Shown here piece by piece: positions 20,745 to 30,297 of a stretch of 64,000 nucleotides of DNA. This DNA comes from Bettongia penicillata ogilbyi (lineage: Eukaryota > Chordata > Mammalia > Diprotodontia > Potoroidae), in NCBI GenBank assembly GCA_023548195.1, contig JAJHZJ010000531.1, positions 4,512,802 through 4,576,801 of the forward strand, in the 5' to 3' direction. Within the stretch, counting starts at the first letter, position 1, and the number at the start of each line of letters is the position of its first letter. Under the pieces are notes generated by a model. That model made no database searches and was not told where the DNA came from. It saw only the letters and a list, made by a program, of their open reading frames with translations. Made by a program: the position numbers and the translations under genes.

Positions 20745-22479
20745 CATTTCATAATGTTCTCTATCTCTTGTTGAGTCATGAATTCTTTCCTTCATCATAG
20801 ATCTGACAGGTAAACTATTCCTTGCTCTCCTAATTTGCTAAAGGTATCACCTTTTCTATCTAAATCATGTACCCATTTCAATCTTATCTTAGTACAGGGT
20901 GTGAGATGTTGATCTATGCATGGTTTTTGCCATACTATTTTCTAGTTTTCCCAGAAGTTTTTGTCAAATACTAAGTCCTCATGCCAGAAGCAGCAGTCTT
21001 TGGGTTTATCAAACAGTAGATTACTATAGTCATTAACTACTATGTCTTGTGTACCTAACCTATTCTAGTGAAATGAGACATGGATAATTTTAATTACATT
21101 AAATTTAAAAGGTTTTGCACAAACAAAACCAAAGCAACCAAGATTAGAAGGAAAGCAGAAAGTTGGGAAATAATTTTTACACCCAGTGTTTCTGATAAAA
21201 GTCTCTTTTCTCAAATATATAGAGAACTGAGTCAAATTTATAAGAATACAAGTCATTCCCCAGTTGATAAATGGTCAAAGGATATGAACAAGCAGTTTGC
21301 AGATGAATCTGCCTATAGTCACATAAAAGTGCTCTATATTACCATTGATTAGAGAAATGAAAATTAAAACAACTCAGAGGTGCCACCTCATACCTATCAG
21401 ATTGGCTAATATGACAGAAAGGGTAAATGATAAGTGCTGGAGAAGATGTGGGAAAATTGGAACATTAATGTATTTTTGGTGGAGTTATGAACTGATCCAA
21501 CCATTCTGGTTTTCCCCCCATTTAATTGTATTTTATTTTTTCTAATTACATGTGAAGATAGTTTCCAGCATTCAGTTTTATAAGATTTTTAGTTCCAAAT
21601 TTATTTTTTCCCTTCCTTCTCCTTCCCCAAGATAGCATACAATCTGATATAGGCTATAGATATACAATCCTGTTAGATATATTTACATATTAAAGAAGAA
21701 TCAGAACAAAAAGGAAAAAACATGAGGAAAAAAAAGAGAAAATAGTATCCTTCTATCTGCATTCAGATTCCATAGTTCTTTCTCTGGATGTGGATAGCAT
21801 TTTCTATTGGAAATTTTGGAATTGTCTTAGATCATTGTGTGGCTTCAAAGAGCTAGATGTATCAAAGTTGGTCATCACACAGTGTTGCTGTTATTCTGTT
21901 CTCTTGGTTCTGCTTACATCACTCTCCTCAGGTTCTTCCGAAATCTGCCTGCTCATCATTTCTTACAGAACAATAGTATTCCATGATATTCATATACCAC
22001 AGCTTATTCAGTCATTTCCCAATTGATTGGCACCCCCTCAATTTCCAATTCTCTGCCACCACAAAAAGAAGTACTATAAATATTTTTGTACTTGTGGGTC
22101 CCTTTCTCTTTTTTATAATCTCTTTGGGATATAGACCTCGCAGTGGTATTGCTGGATCAAAGGGTATGCACAGTTTTATAGCCCTTTGGGCATAGTTCCA
22201 AATTGCTGTCCAGAATGGTTGGATCAGTGAACTGATCAAAGTACACTATTTTCTCTTTTTTTTTCTTTCTCGTGGTTTTCCCCTTTTGTTCTTATTCTTC
22301 TTTCACAATATGACTAATGTGGTCTAATAGGATTCTTCATGTATAACCTATTATCAAATCTCTTTCTGTCTTAGGGAGGAGGGAGGAAAGGGAGGGAGAA
22401 GAAAATTGGAACTCAAAATCTTACAAAAAATGAATGTTGAAAACTGTCTTTACATGTAATTGGAAAAGAACAAAATATT
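20745..22479 (+). mobile_element. L1 with 5' inversion (twin priming), later interrupted
   Basis: 20745-21073 is L1 ORF2 on the minus strand (antisense landmarks TTTGGGTTTATCAAACAGTA and CTTGTGTACCTAACCTATTC). From about 21068 the forward strand carries the next ORF2 segment (GGATAATTTTAATTACATTA, then NYIKFKRFCTNKTKATKIRR and CWRRCGKIGTL in translation). The inverted piece ends and the direct piece begins at the same L1 position, marked by GAAATG, as expected for twin-primed reverse transcription. The direct part reaches 21509, is interrupted by another L1 (21510-22227), and the 3' end resumes at 22228 with the UTR and an A-rich tail at about 22465-22476. AAATATT at 20738-20744 and 22473-22479 may be the target-site duplication. 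Confidence 0.82.
21510..22227 (-). mobile_element. Second L1 3' end nested in reverse inside the first
   Basis: The minus strand runs from CTGATCCAACCATTCTGG (at 22210-22227 in reverse complement) through the ORF2 C-terminus (75 codons at 22012-22239: AIWNYAQRAIKLCIPFDPAI, FIVLLFVVAENWK) and the 3' UTR to an A-rich tail near 21515-21550. Its 5' limit is the same 18-base L1 motif that ends the host segment at 21492-21509, so the two copies face each other as an inverted repeat. TGAACTGATC also occurs directly at 21488-21497 and 22228-22237. Confidence 0.85.
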
Positions 22480-22539
22480 ATTAGGTGCCCCCAAAAAGCC
22501 CACTCACAACTACATCTTGATATTAAAGTTGACTTTATA

Positions 22540-22735
22540 GCATGATATAGTAGTTAGAATTCTGGACTTAGAATCAAGAACATCTGGGCTCAAATCTTGC
22601 CTCCGGTGCTTATTATCCATGTGACCCTGGGCAAATCACTTAAACCTGAGTCTCAGTTTCCTCATTTGTAAAATGAGGTCAAACTAGATGATCTCAAAGG
22701 TCACTTCTAGCTCAAAATCTATGATCCTATATTTC
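22540..22735 (+). mobile_element. MIR SINE
   Basis: AGTTAGAATTCTGGACTTAG, CCATGTGACCCTGGGCAAAT, TCAGTTTCCTCATTTGTAAA and GATGATCTCAAAGGTCACTT follow the MIR order. Confidence 0.88.
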
Positions 22736-23058
22736 CATTAGTGAAAATAGGGAATCAAAACTGCCATTTGAATCCAAACTTACTGTAATAGAAATCTATT
22801 ACTGCTTTGTACATAAGAGATGGATTGATAAGGATTTTTTTAATATAAAAAATGTCCAGTGTACACTAGATTTGCAAACAACTAATATCTTCTGGGAAAA
22901 GCATTACAGAAAATGGGGCTTTTATCCAAAGCAATAAATACTTATTTGCTTTATTACAAAGACTATTCCTGTATCTCCTTTCTCCCACTAGGGAGTTCCA
23001 TCTGAAACTGCTGGTTTTGGAAGGGCCCAACCTAGTCAACTTCATCACCATGTCCTGA
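22736..23058. other. No recognisable gene or repeat
   Basis: Non-coding and single-copy in appearance. Confidence 0.45.
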
Positions 23059-23059
23059 T

Positions 23060-23212
23060 TTGGGCACCTTCCCTACCACTCCCTTTCAGCTCCCTTTTCT
23101 GTGTGTCTTCCATGTTAAATTATAAGGTCCTTACGGAGAGGGTCCGCATCCCTACCCCTGAGCACAGTGCCTGGCATATCGTGAGCACTTAATAAATCTT
23201 TATTATCTTGAC
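23060..23212 (+). mobile_element. L2 3' end
   Basis: CTTACGGAGAGGGTCCGCAT, AGCACAGTGCCTGGCATATC and GAGCACTTAATAAATCTTTA are the L2 terminus. Confidence 0.85.
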
Positions 23213-23351
23213 TAGGTTCAAAAACAATATGTCTGTTCAGTTTGGCTTGATTTTTCAAGGCATTGCTATGGGAATGCTTTAGGATTTTAAATACATATGT
23301 TGATATATTTAATCTAGAGTTCTATCTTTTGTAAATAGTACTTATTTGGAT

Positions 23352-23575
23352 GGGCAGCTAGATGGTATAGTGGATAGAGCACCAAGCCTGGAGTCAGGAA
23401 GACCTTAATTCAAATCTAGTCTCTGATACCTACTATCCTGGAAAAGTCACTTAACCCTATTTGACTCATCTGTAAAATGGGCTGGAGAAGGAAATAATGA
23501 ACCCCTCCAGTGTCTCAGCCAAGAAAACCGCAAATAGGGTAAAAGAGTCAGACACAACTGAAAAAGGACCGAACG
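23352..23575 (+). mobile_element. tRNA-headed SINE, long form
   Basis: GGGCAGCTAGATGGTATAGT, GCCTGGAGTCAGGAAGACCT, CATCTGTAAAATGGGCTGGA and AAGAGTCAGACACAACTGAA: head, core and tail all present. Confidence 0.92.
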
Positions 23576-23654
23576 CTCACTTGAGTTTTTTGATTTACAA
23601 ATTTAAATTCTTTATCTTATTTGATTCTATATAATGAGACATTTATATGGTAGC

Positions 23655-23880
23655 TTGAGTTTTTCAAAGCACTTTATACACGTCATCTAGTTGAAGGCTT
23701 ATCTTATGCTTGTGATAAGCTACAGTTATTTTTATCTCCATTTTACAAATGAGAGAAATTTTACAGTCCAGAGAAGCAATTTGCTCTTATTTACTCACAT
23801 AGCCAAGCGTTAATAGCAAAAGCTGAAGCCAGGTCTTCCCAAACCGGCCCTCTAGTCTTTATGCCCTGCTGCCTGGTCAG
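23655..23880 (-). mobile_element. MIR SINE
   Basis: CAAAGCACTTTATACACGTC, TCTCCATTTTACAAATGAGA, CACATAGCCAAGCG and AGCCAGGTCTTCC: the full antisense MIR order. Confidence 0.8.
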
Positions 23881-24330
23881 TAGGGAGGACCTCTCTTTTT
23901 TGACCAAGAGGGAAACACTGAATAAGGGCTGTAAATACATGGACTTTGGCATGAATTTCTAGCACAATAAATACATAAAATTCTATCAAACATTACTCTT
24001 TTAAATTGGAAATGTCAGTAACCCTAACTACAAAGACACACAATCATATTTCTCAAGAAGATGGCAGTAGAGAACAAATCCATAACTACCCTAGGCCTTG
24101 TTGTACTTACTGGGATGTGAGACCACTCAACTTCCAGAGCCAGAGAGGAGAGCTGTGTTTGGTGCCCTTTGCCTACCACCAAAGAGAAGCAGAGAACTGC
24201 TTCCTCTAACATAGCCTCCAGAGAAGAATGACAGGAAAGAAAGGGGAAAGAGTGCAAATCTCTCTCATGTTCTTCTTGTTCATTCAAAATCTCCTTTTGC
24301 CCTAGACACTCCACAGCTGATTTATTCTTC
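23881..24330. other. No recognisable gene or repeat
   Basis: Overlapping opposite-strand frames at 24006-24332 have no domain. Treated as chance. Confidence 0.45.
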
Positions 24331-24332
24331 AA

Positions 24333-24573
24333 TTAGAGCTAGCATTTATATAGTACTCTAGGATTTGAAAAAGTATTTTTCTCATTTTCTGATTTTTCTC
24401 GTTTTATTCTTGTAACAACCTGAAAGTTGCTATTATTACCCCCATTTTGTGGATAAGGAAACTGAGGCACAGAACATTTAAGGGACTTGCCTAGGGTCCC
24501 AGAGCTAGATGCCTACTGAGGCTGGATTTGGATTCAGGTTTTCTTGAATATAGGTGTGGTACTCTATCCACTG
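24333..24573 (-). mobile_element. MIR SINE
   Basis: CTAGCATTTATATAGTACTC, CCCCATTTTGTGGATAAGGA, AACTGAGGCACAGAACATTT and GGTACTCTATCCACTGCC. It abuts another SINE. Confidence 0.88.
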
Positions 24574-24727
24574 CCATTTCCTTTTCCAGCTCATTTTACA
24601 GATAAGGAAACTGAGGCAAACAGGGTTAAATGACAAGCCCAGGGTCACAAAGCCAGGGTCTGAGGCCATATTTGAACTCACAAAGAGGAATTTTCCTGAT
24701 TTCTAGACCAGTTCCACCTAGCTGCCC
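24574..24727 (-). mobile_element. tRNA-headed SINE, tail-truncated
   Basis: CAGCTCATTTTACAGATAAG, AACTGAGGCAAACAGGGTTA, CCAGGGTCACAAAGCC and CCACCTAGCTGCCCC. The far tail is missing at the junction with the MIR. Confidence 0.88.
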
Positions 24728-25695
24728 CAAAATAGACCCTGTGAAAATACTTATTCATTTCTATTGTTTTTCTTCCCCTTTGCTAATGTTTTGTACTTTT
24801 AAGTTAGTTTAGAAGGTGTTAGAAAGGATAACATAACCCTTCATGCTTTATGTGCCATATGAAAGTTGTCTTGTTCTCTAGGACTAGATGTCAGGATGAC
24901 TTCAGTTAAATGAAATTTTACAATGGCCCACAGAATCACTGACTTTAAAGCTGGAAAAGCCGTAAGAGATAATGACCTGACATTAAACACATTAGCTGAA
25001 TGAAATAGAATAAAAGGTGAAGTATTCAATGGATGTCCATTTTATCCACAAAACTAAGGGTGAATATGGTTATTCTGATGTCACCAGCCAAAAATTTCTG
25101 GTTCCTTGAGGTGTGGTTTTCTTATTTTAGAGTAACATTCAGACGAATACCCAAAAGATAGCTCAAGTTCCTATGTTAATAAAGTATACTTGAATAACTA
25201 TGCTTGTGTCTTCTAAGACTCCAGCTATTAAGTGTCAGATGAGAGCCAAGGAAAACAGAAACCAGAAAGAGAAACTTCAAGTACATTTGCATACTTTGGA
25301 TGAGCTTTCTTCTTTTCTCCCAGTAAATTGGTTGATGCCCCAGGAAAACACTCAGATATTTGGGGGATTTGACTTCAGTTTATATTTTTTTGACTCCATT
25401 GCGAACCTCTTTCTTTGGTGGGCCACTTTAACTTGCTCCAGTGTAGAAAGAAGACTCCTCAGTCTAGCAAGTAAATTATACAAGTCCATCCTAATGTTTA
25501 TGCTACAACAAATGTTTAACTATAGGCTTATATTCAGTGCTGGCATCAGAAGCTTGAGCATTTAGTGGGAACAAAAATACAGGACCTTACCACTGTTCCT
25601 ATTCTTTTTTTTTAAATGTAAAATGTTGCAAGTTCATCATAAGGGATAATAATCACAACATTAAAAAAAAGCCTGTTCACACCTAAATTGGGTGA
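24728..25695. other. No recognisable gene or repeat
   Basis: Nearly 1 kb of apparently single-copy DNA. A 121-codon forward frame at 25200-25565 has no domain, no clear splice sites and a low-complexity composition. I do not call it. Confidence 0.45.
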
Positions 25696-25699
25696 TTGC

Positions 25700-25948
25700 T
25701 TTGTTTCAGTGCTGTCCTTCTCTGTGACCTCTTTTGGGGTTTTCTTGGCAGAGATATGGAGTGAATTGCTATTTCCTTCTCCAGCTCATTTTATAGATGA
25801 AGAAATTGAAGCAAACAGGGGTAGGTGACTTGCCAAAGGTGATACAGGTAGTAAGTGTCTGAGGGCAGATTCAGATTTGAACTCAGGAAGATGTCTTCCT
25901 TATTCCAGGCCCAGCACTCTATGCACTATGGTGCCACCTAGCTGCCCA
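25700..25948 (-). mobile_element. tRNA-headed SINE, long form
   Basis: CTCTTTTGGGGTTTTCTTGG, TCCAGCTCATTTTATAGATG, GATTTGAACTCAGGAAGATG and GTGCCACCTAGCTGCCC. GGTGATT-type sequence on both sides (25690s and 25952) may be its target-site duplication. Confidence 0.9.
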
Positions 25949-25999
25949 ATCAGGTGATTACTGATTTTCTCTTACTGAATTTCTTATTGAAAAGGAGTT

Positions 26000-26810
26000 T
26001 TTAATGCTGTGGATAAGTTCACTTATCTTGGTAGTGTACTTTCCAGGGATGGACACGTTGACAATGAGGTTGACCCACACATTGCCAGAAGCAGCTCAGT
26101 GTTTGGGAGGCCCTGAAGGAAAGTATGGGAAACTGACTACCAAACTGGTCTACAGAGCCATTGTGCTGAACTCATTGCTGTATGCCTGGGAAACCTGGAC
26201 AATCTACCAGCATCATGCCAGGAAGCTGGATAGCTTCCATTTGAATTATCTTAGGAAAATTCTGAAGATCACCTGGCAGGGTAAGGTACCAGACACTGAG
26301 GTCCTCAATCGAACTAAAATGCCAAGCATTCAAATGCTGCTTCAGAGAGCACAACTCCGATGGGCTAGCCCATTGTTCAAATGCAAAATGTACACTTACC
26401 AAAAAGACTGTTTTATGGAGAACTCATCCAGGGCAAGCATTCACATGATGGTCAGAAGAGGCAATACAAGGACATCTCAAGGTCTCTCTTAAGAACTTGG
26501 GAATTGATTGTGTGACATGGGAGACACTGGCACAGGACCGCTCAGCATGGCGTGCCCACATCCAAGGATGCTGTGCTCTATGAGCAAAGCAGAATTGAGA
26601 CAGCTCAAAGGAAACACCGGACGTACAGGTTTGGAGTATCCACCCCAAATGTTCACACGGGCTGTGTGTACCCAACATGTGGTAGAGCATTTCTAGTTTG
26701 TACTGGTCTGATCAGCCACAGTCGGACACACCGAAACTTGACACTAGCACAGTGATGCCTTTTTAGACCCCTTCGAGAACCAAGGACAACAGCCAAGCAA
26801 CTAACCGATC
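26000..26810 (+). mobile_element. RTE-like LINE, 3' portion
   Basis: Forward-strand remnant of a non-LTR retrotransposon of the RTE type, covering the end of the reverse-transcriptase polyprotein and the short 3' tail (GAGAACCAAGGACAACAGCC near 26776). The 3' terminus is not poly-A, unlike the L1 copies. This is the only copy of this coding region in the window. Confidence 0.78.
26004..26755 (+). pseudogene. RTE-like polyprotein C-terminus (RT end plus zinc finger), decayed
   Basis: A 162-codon frame at 26004-26492 shows the end of the RT region: KLTTKLVYRAIVLNSLLYAW then ETWTIYQHHARKLD, LRKILKITWQGKVPDTEVL and MLLQRAQLRWA. In RTE-like polyproteins this block follows the RT fingers and palm. 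After a frame break, 26552-26755 carries basic sequence and then YPTCGRAFLVCTGLISHSRT, a terminal C2H2-like finger (TCGR, GL, H-x3-H). The first conserved cysteine of the usual CPTC is read here as tyrosine (YPTC), although a nearby Cys at GCVYPTC could mask this. At least one frameshift and several substitutions make it non-functional. The exact clade (RTE, RTE-X or Proto2-like) cannot be settled by eye. Confidence 0.78.
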
Positions 26811-26818
26811 AGCCAATC

Positions 26819-26945
26819 AGCTTTTTGCTGTTGCTTTTCTGTCCTTCTGGAAGAGGATCAATGATGCCAGGAAGGTCATATCTTGACTTGCAAGTGAATT
26901 GGATTTAAGTGAGGCAGGGCTGTGCCAATGTTAGCCAGATCCTCT
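26819..26945 (-). mobile_element. RTE-tailed composite SINE fragment
   Basis: TTTTCTGTCCTTCTGGAAGA, AGGAAGGTCATATCTTGACT and GGATTTAAGTGAGGCAGGGC match 8450-8639 and 51273-51420. It lies immediately after the RTE-like LINE, tail to tail. Confidence 0.75.
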
Positions 26946-27185
26946 CAGTAGTTAGAGATATTGGTCTATTTGGTGAGTATTAACTGTAGCAGATGCATAG
27001 ATGCATAAAAGGAAATCCATAAGGTGATATTAGTAGAGGGCTCTAGAACAGTCGAGTAGAGTCCTGACATCGTGAAGCAGAATTTAAATGCATAATTCTC
27101 TGACTTTAGTGCCAAAGCTAGTAAGGCAACTAGATTGGCACAGTGGATAGAACACTGGACCTGCATTCAAGAAGACCAATGTTTA

Positions 27186-27331
27186 GGGGCAGCTAGGTGT
27201 CACGGTGAGTAGAGAACTGGCCCAGGAGTCAGGAGGACCTGAGTTCAAATGTGGCCTCAGACACTTAGTAACTGTGTGACCTTGGACAAGTCACTTAACC
27301 CCAATTGCCTTGCCTTTCCCCCTCCAAAAAT
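27186..27331 (+). mobile_element. Inner tRNA-headed SINE, short form
   Basis: GGGGCAGCTAGGTGTCACGG, CCAGGAGTCAGGAGGACCTG, CCCCAATTGCCTTGCC. Flanks GAAGACCAATGTTT (27171-27184) and GAAGATCCATTTTC (27422-27435) are a likely diverged target-site duplication, which makes the purine tract the SINE's expanded tail. Confidence 0.9.
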
Positions 27332-27426
27332 GAAGAAGAAGAAGAGGAAGAGGAAGAGGAGGAGGAGGAGGAGGAGGAGGAAGAAGAGGAAGAGGAAGAA
27401 GAAGAAGAAGAAGAAGAAGAAGAAGA
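27332..27426 (+). repeat. (GAA)n/(GGA)n purine microsatellite
   Basis: An unbroken purine tract of about 95 bases, in GAA, then GGA, then GAA units. It creates Lys/Arg-rich and Leu/Phe-rich chance frames. Probably grew from the inner SINE's A-rich tail. Confidence 0.96.
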
Positions 27427-27559
27427 TCCATTTTCGTGTCAGATAACTTCCTAGTTGTGTGACTTTTGGCAAGTCATTTGTGCCTATCTTCCTAGGAGTT
27501 TATGAGTTAAAAATTATAAAGTGCTTTAAAGTTCTATTAAAAATGCTAGTTATTGTTTC

Positions 27560-27800
27560 AGGGTAGCTAGATGATGCAGTAGATAGAGCACTGGGCCTGG
27601 AGTCAGGAAGACCTGAGTTCAAATCTGGTCTCTAACCCCTACTAGCTGCGTGGCCTGAGCAAGTCACTTAACCCTGTTTGTCTCATCTGGAAAATGAGCC
27701 AGAGAAGGAAATGGGAAACCACTCATTATATTGACCAAGAAAACCCCAAAGGGGGTCACGAAGAGTTGGACATGACTGAAATGGCTGAACAGCAACAAAA
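27560..27800 (+). mobile_element. tRNA-headed SINE, full length, with 10-bp target-site duplication
   Basis: AGGGTAGCTAGATGATGCAG to AACAGCAACAAAA. TTATTGTTTC is perfectly repeated at 27550-27559 and 27801-27810. Inserted at the end of the outer SINE (27128-27560). Confidence 0.93.
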
Positions 27801-27879
27801 TTATTGTTTCTACTGTATCACGCTGGGCTGCTACTATGAAAGCATTTTATAAACCTTGAAGTGTCATAGAAAGGAGTGT

Positions 27880-28060
27880 GACTGTTCATTCAGTATTTAT
27901 TGATCAGTCACCATGTATAAGTCACAGTAACAGGCACCTTGTAGGGAACAGAGTTGTAAGAAACAAGATGCTTACCCTCAAGGAACTTAGAATCTAGTAG
28001 AAAGACAAAGACACTAACCAACACATAAGTCAAATAGCAACGTAATTCTCTCTGCCATAA
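27880..28060 (+). repeat. L2-associated ancient repeat
   Basis: TTCAGTATTTATTGATCAGT, ATGCTTACCCTCAAGGAACT, TAGAATCTAGTAGAAAGACA. Confidence 0.55.
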
Positions 28061-28214
28061 TTAAACAAGAAGCATTCTTTTAAGCGATTTTTTCCTCTTA
28101 AACAGAAGTACATTCATGAATTGATAGTTCTTATCTCTTAGGGAATGTTTCCTTTCTATGACACATTGGCACAAGCCCATCTGAGCATGGTCTAGAATAG
28201 GCCCCTTCCACATC

Positions 28215-28495
28215 TTCCCCTCCCATAAATGCTTGTCTTCAAGACCCAACTCAGATGTCATTTCCTTCATGAAGCCTTCCTGATGGTTCCCATGCCCAGC
28301 CAGAAGTGGTTCCTCCCATCTCAGCTCCCTTCTGCCTCTCTGTTAGCTCTCTCACTATGTAATGGCTCATATTCCAACTCAAATTACAGGGATTTGTGTA
28401 TATGACTCTTCTCACTAGAAGAGTGTAAGTTCATTGAGGTCAAAGACCATGCCGTTTATCCTTTTTGTTATCCCCGGTGCCTTGCATGTATTTAC
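28215..28495 (+). mobile_element. L2 3' end
   Basis: CTTCAAGACCCAACTCAGAT, CATGAAGCCTTCCTGATGGT, TATCCCCGGTGCCTTGCATG: the typical L2 3' UTR order. Confidence 0.82.
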
Positions 28496-28868
28496 TTAAA
28501 GGATCTATGATTTCATTGGTGTGGGTACCCCATCCGTTAATCCAAAGGATAAACTTTCTGTGCTATAATAGACAGAATGTGTGAGCTGTTGTGGCTGGAA
28601 AAATGCATTAACTTGTTGCCAAATTTCTGGTGACAAGGCTCTCTGAACTCAGTGAGGTGGTTTCTCAGACAAAGGAAACAAACTCTTGGACCCTGGGTTT
28701 TTCAAACTTGGTAGGACCTGCCTTAACTGGTGCTTTGAGGAACCCTAGTAACCTCAGTGCCAAAGTGAGATGCCAACAGAGGGAGTTGGTACTGCTCTTA
28801 TTATTTGTACTGGCCACATAAGAAATGTGGCTAATTGGAAGTGTGAGTGTAGAAATGGAAAAAGGTAA
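28496..28868. other. No recognisable gene or repeat
   Basis: Non-coding. Confidence 0.4.
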
Positions 28869-28869
28869 A

Positions 28870-28965
28870 TCAGAAACATCGAAGAGCTAGAAGGGACTCC
28901 AAAGACTATCTGATCCAACCTCTTATTTTGCAGATGAGGAAACTGAGACTCAGTTTTCCTGAAGG
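28870..28965 (-). mobile_element. CR1/L3- or MIR-type fragment
   Basis: GAGCTAGAAGGGACTCCAAA, ATCTGATCCAACCTCTTATT, TTGCAGATGAGGAAACTGAG. A common antisense CR1/L3-MIR motif. Confidence 0.6.
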
Positions 28966-28971
28966 AAAATT

Positions 28972-29225
28972 CTCCTACTTTAAGGATCAATGATCTTGTT
29001 GATAAGAATATTCTCCACTCACACATCCCTCCCAACCACCAACAAAACTGATTAAGATTCTTTAACTGGTCTTAGTAGTTATGGGGGATTATTTCATTAC
29101 CGTATGGCTAACCTGACCACGAACCTCTTCCAGTCAAGGTCATATAGGTAGGTGATAAGCTTGAGAGGCAAGATGTGATACCAGGACCTCTAACTCCACT
29201 TTTATCACTATGCCATACTGATTGG
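28972..29225 (+). repeat. Unassigned interspersed repeat, copy A
   Basis: TTTAAGGATCAATGATCTTG, CAACAAAACTGATTAAGATT and TATGGCTAACCTGACCACGA line up in order with 31035-31215. I do not recognise the family. Confidence 0.55.
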
Positions 29226-29594
29226 GATGAACTAAGAGAATGGGAAAGTAAAGGAGAAAGAGAATAAGCAAAAAGGGAGAGCTATTAGCACTTTCATTCC
29301 TCAACTCTACCCTCCATTACAAGGACTAAAGCTTAGTCACAAGAAGCCCTCCTGCTACCCTCTACAAAATGCGACAAGTAACTACCAGCTATGGTAAGTT
29401 CAGTCCTTGCTGACTGACTAAAAGAAAATGCTTCAATTTTATAAAGAACAAGCATGATTCCCCAAAAATGAGCTATGAGAACACTCCCAACTCCATCCCT
29501 TTACAGAAGTAGAAGGTCCTCAAGTGTTGTACATTGCATATATTTTCAGACTTTTCCAATGCTGTGCCAAAAATATTTTTATCTTTAAAAAATG
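29226..29594. other. No recognisable gene or repeat
   Basis: Non-coding. Confidence 0.4.
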
Positions 29595-29720
29595 CTATTT
29601 GTATGTTTAATATGATTGTACATGTATAGCCTATATAAGATCGCATGCTGCCTTGGGTAGGGAGGAGGGTGGCATGGAATTCAAAATCTTATAAAAGTGA
29701 ATGTTGAAAAAAAAGGACAT
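29595..29720 (+). mobile_element. L1 3' UTR fragment
   Basis: TGTTTAATATGATTGTACAT, GTATAGCCTATATAAGATCG, ATTCAAAATCTTATAAAAGT then GAATGTTGAAAAAAAAGG: an L1 tail truncated to the last 125 bases. Confidence 0.82.
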
Positions 29721-30110
29721 TTGTTAAATTAGATGGTTCTCTGCAAGAGAGGGGGAAAGAAGAGGAAAGGAGAATGGGTAAAACTCTGACAACATAAAAA
29801 GCAAGACATCAGTAAAATATTTTTAAAAATTAAAAATAAAATGTTTCTAAAAACAACCCATCTGCAGTAAGGGCTATTCTGTTACTATCGGCAAAAACCC
29901 ATTTATTTTAGTAGATATCCTTTTCGCTTTATCTATTGGCAAAGAAGGACGAACACAATCCTGCGAGTCGATGCAGCTGGCTGAATGGGGACCAGCTAGC
30001 TGAGTAACTCAGCTCCTCCTCTCCTGTCTACCTTCCCCTCTTTCCTTCTCCTCTCCAAAGGAAGTAAATTTGAATGGCCAAAAGATGTCTAGTTAACTTG
30101 GATTTTACTG
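29721..30110. other. No gene; short composite-SINE scrap
   Basis: TTGGCAAAGAAGGACGAACA near 29936 resembles the composite-SINE tail. The rest is unassigned. Confidence 0.4.
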
Positions 30111-30297
30111 GCTAATTTCCCTCCCCTCCCCTCCCCTCCCCTCCCTTTCCCTTCCCCTTCCTCTTCCTTTCCCTTCCCCTTCCCCTTCCCTTCCCTTCCC
30201 TTCCCTTCCCTTCCCTTCCCTTCCCTTCCCTTCCCTTCCCTTCCCTTCCCTTCCCTTCCCTTCCCTTCCCTTCCCTTCCCTTCCCTTCACTTCCCTT
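30111..30297. repeat. (TTCCC)n satellite-like pentanucleotide tract
   Basis: Over 180 bases of CCCTCC then TTCCC units, with a nearly pure block at about 30175-30290. It gives a Gly/Arg/Glu/Lys repeat frame on minus that is not a gene. Confidence 0.97.

Larger units (their letters stand above)
27128..27560 (+). mobile_element. Outer SINE (MIR/tRNA-headed), split by a younger SINE
   Basis: Left part 27128-27184: CAACTAGATTGGCACAGTGG, GACCTGCATTCAAGAAGACC. Right part 27430-27560: TAGTTGTGTGACTTTTGGCA, AAAGTGCTTTAAAGTTCTAT. The pieces join in register across the inserted SINE at 27186. Confidence 0.78.

Noticed and set aside
25200..25565. 121-codon plus frame
   Set aside because: No recognised domain, no convincing splice sites, and hydrophobic low-information composition.
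26552..26755. C2H2 zinc-finger host gene
   Set aside because: The single finger is the C-terminal motif of an RTE-like polyprotein and follows RT sequence. No finger array or exon structure is present.
27249..27472. Lys/Arg-rich frame on plus and Phe/Leu-rich frame on minus
   Set aside because: Both are translations of the GAA/GGA microsatellite and a SINE.
30105..30290. Gly-Arg-Glu-Lys repeat protein on minus
   Set aside because: Direct translation of the (TTCCC)n tract with no start context or flanking coding sequence.
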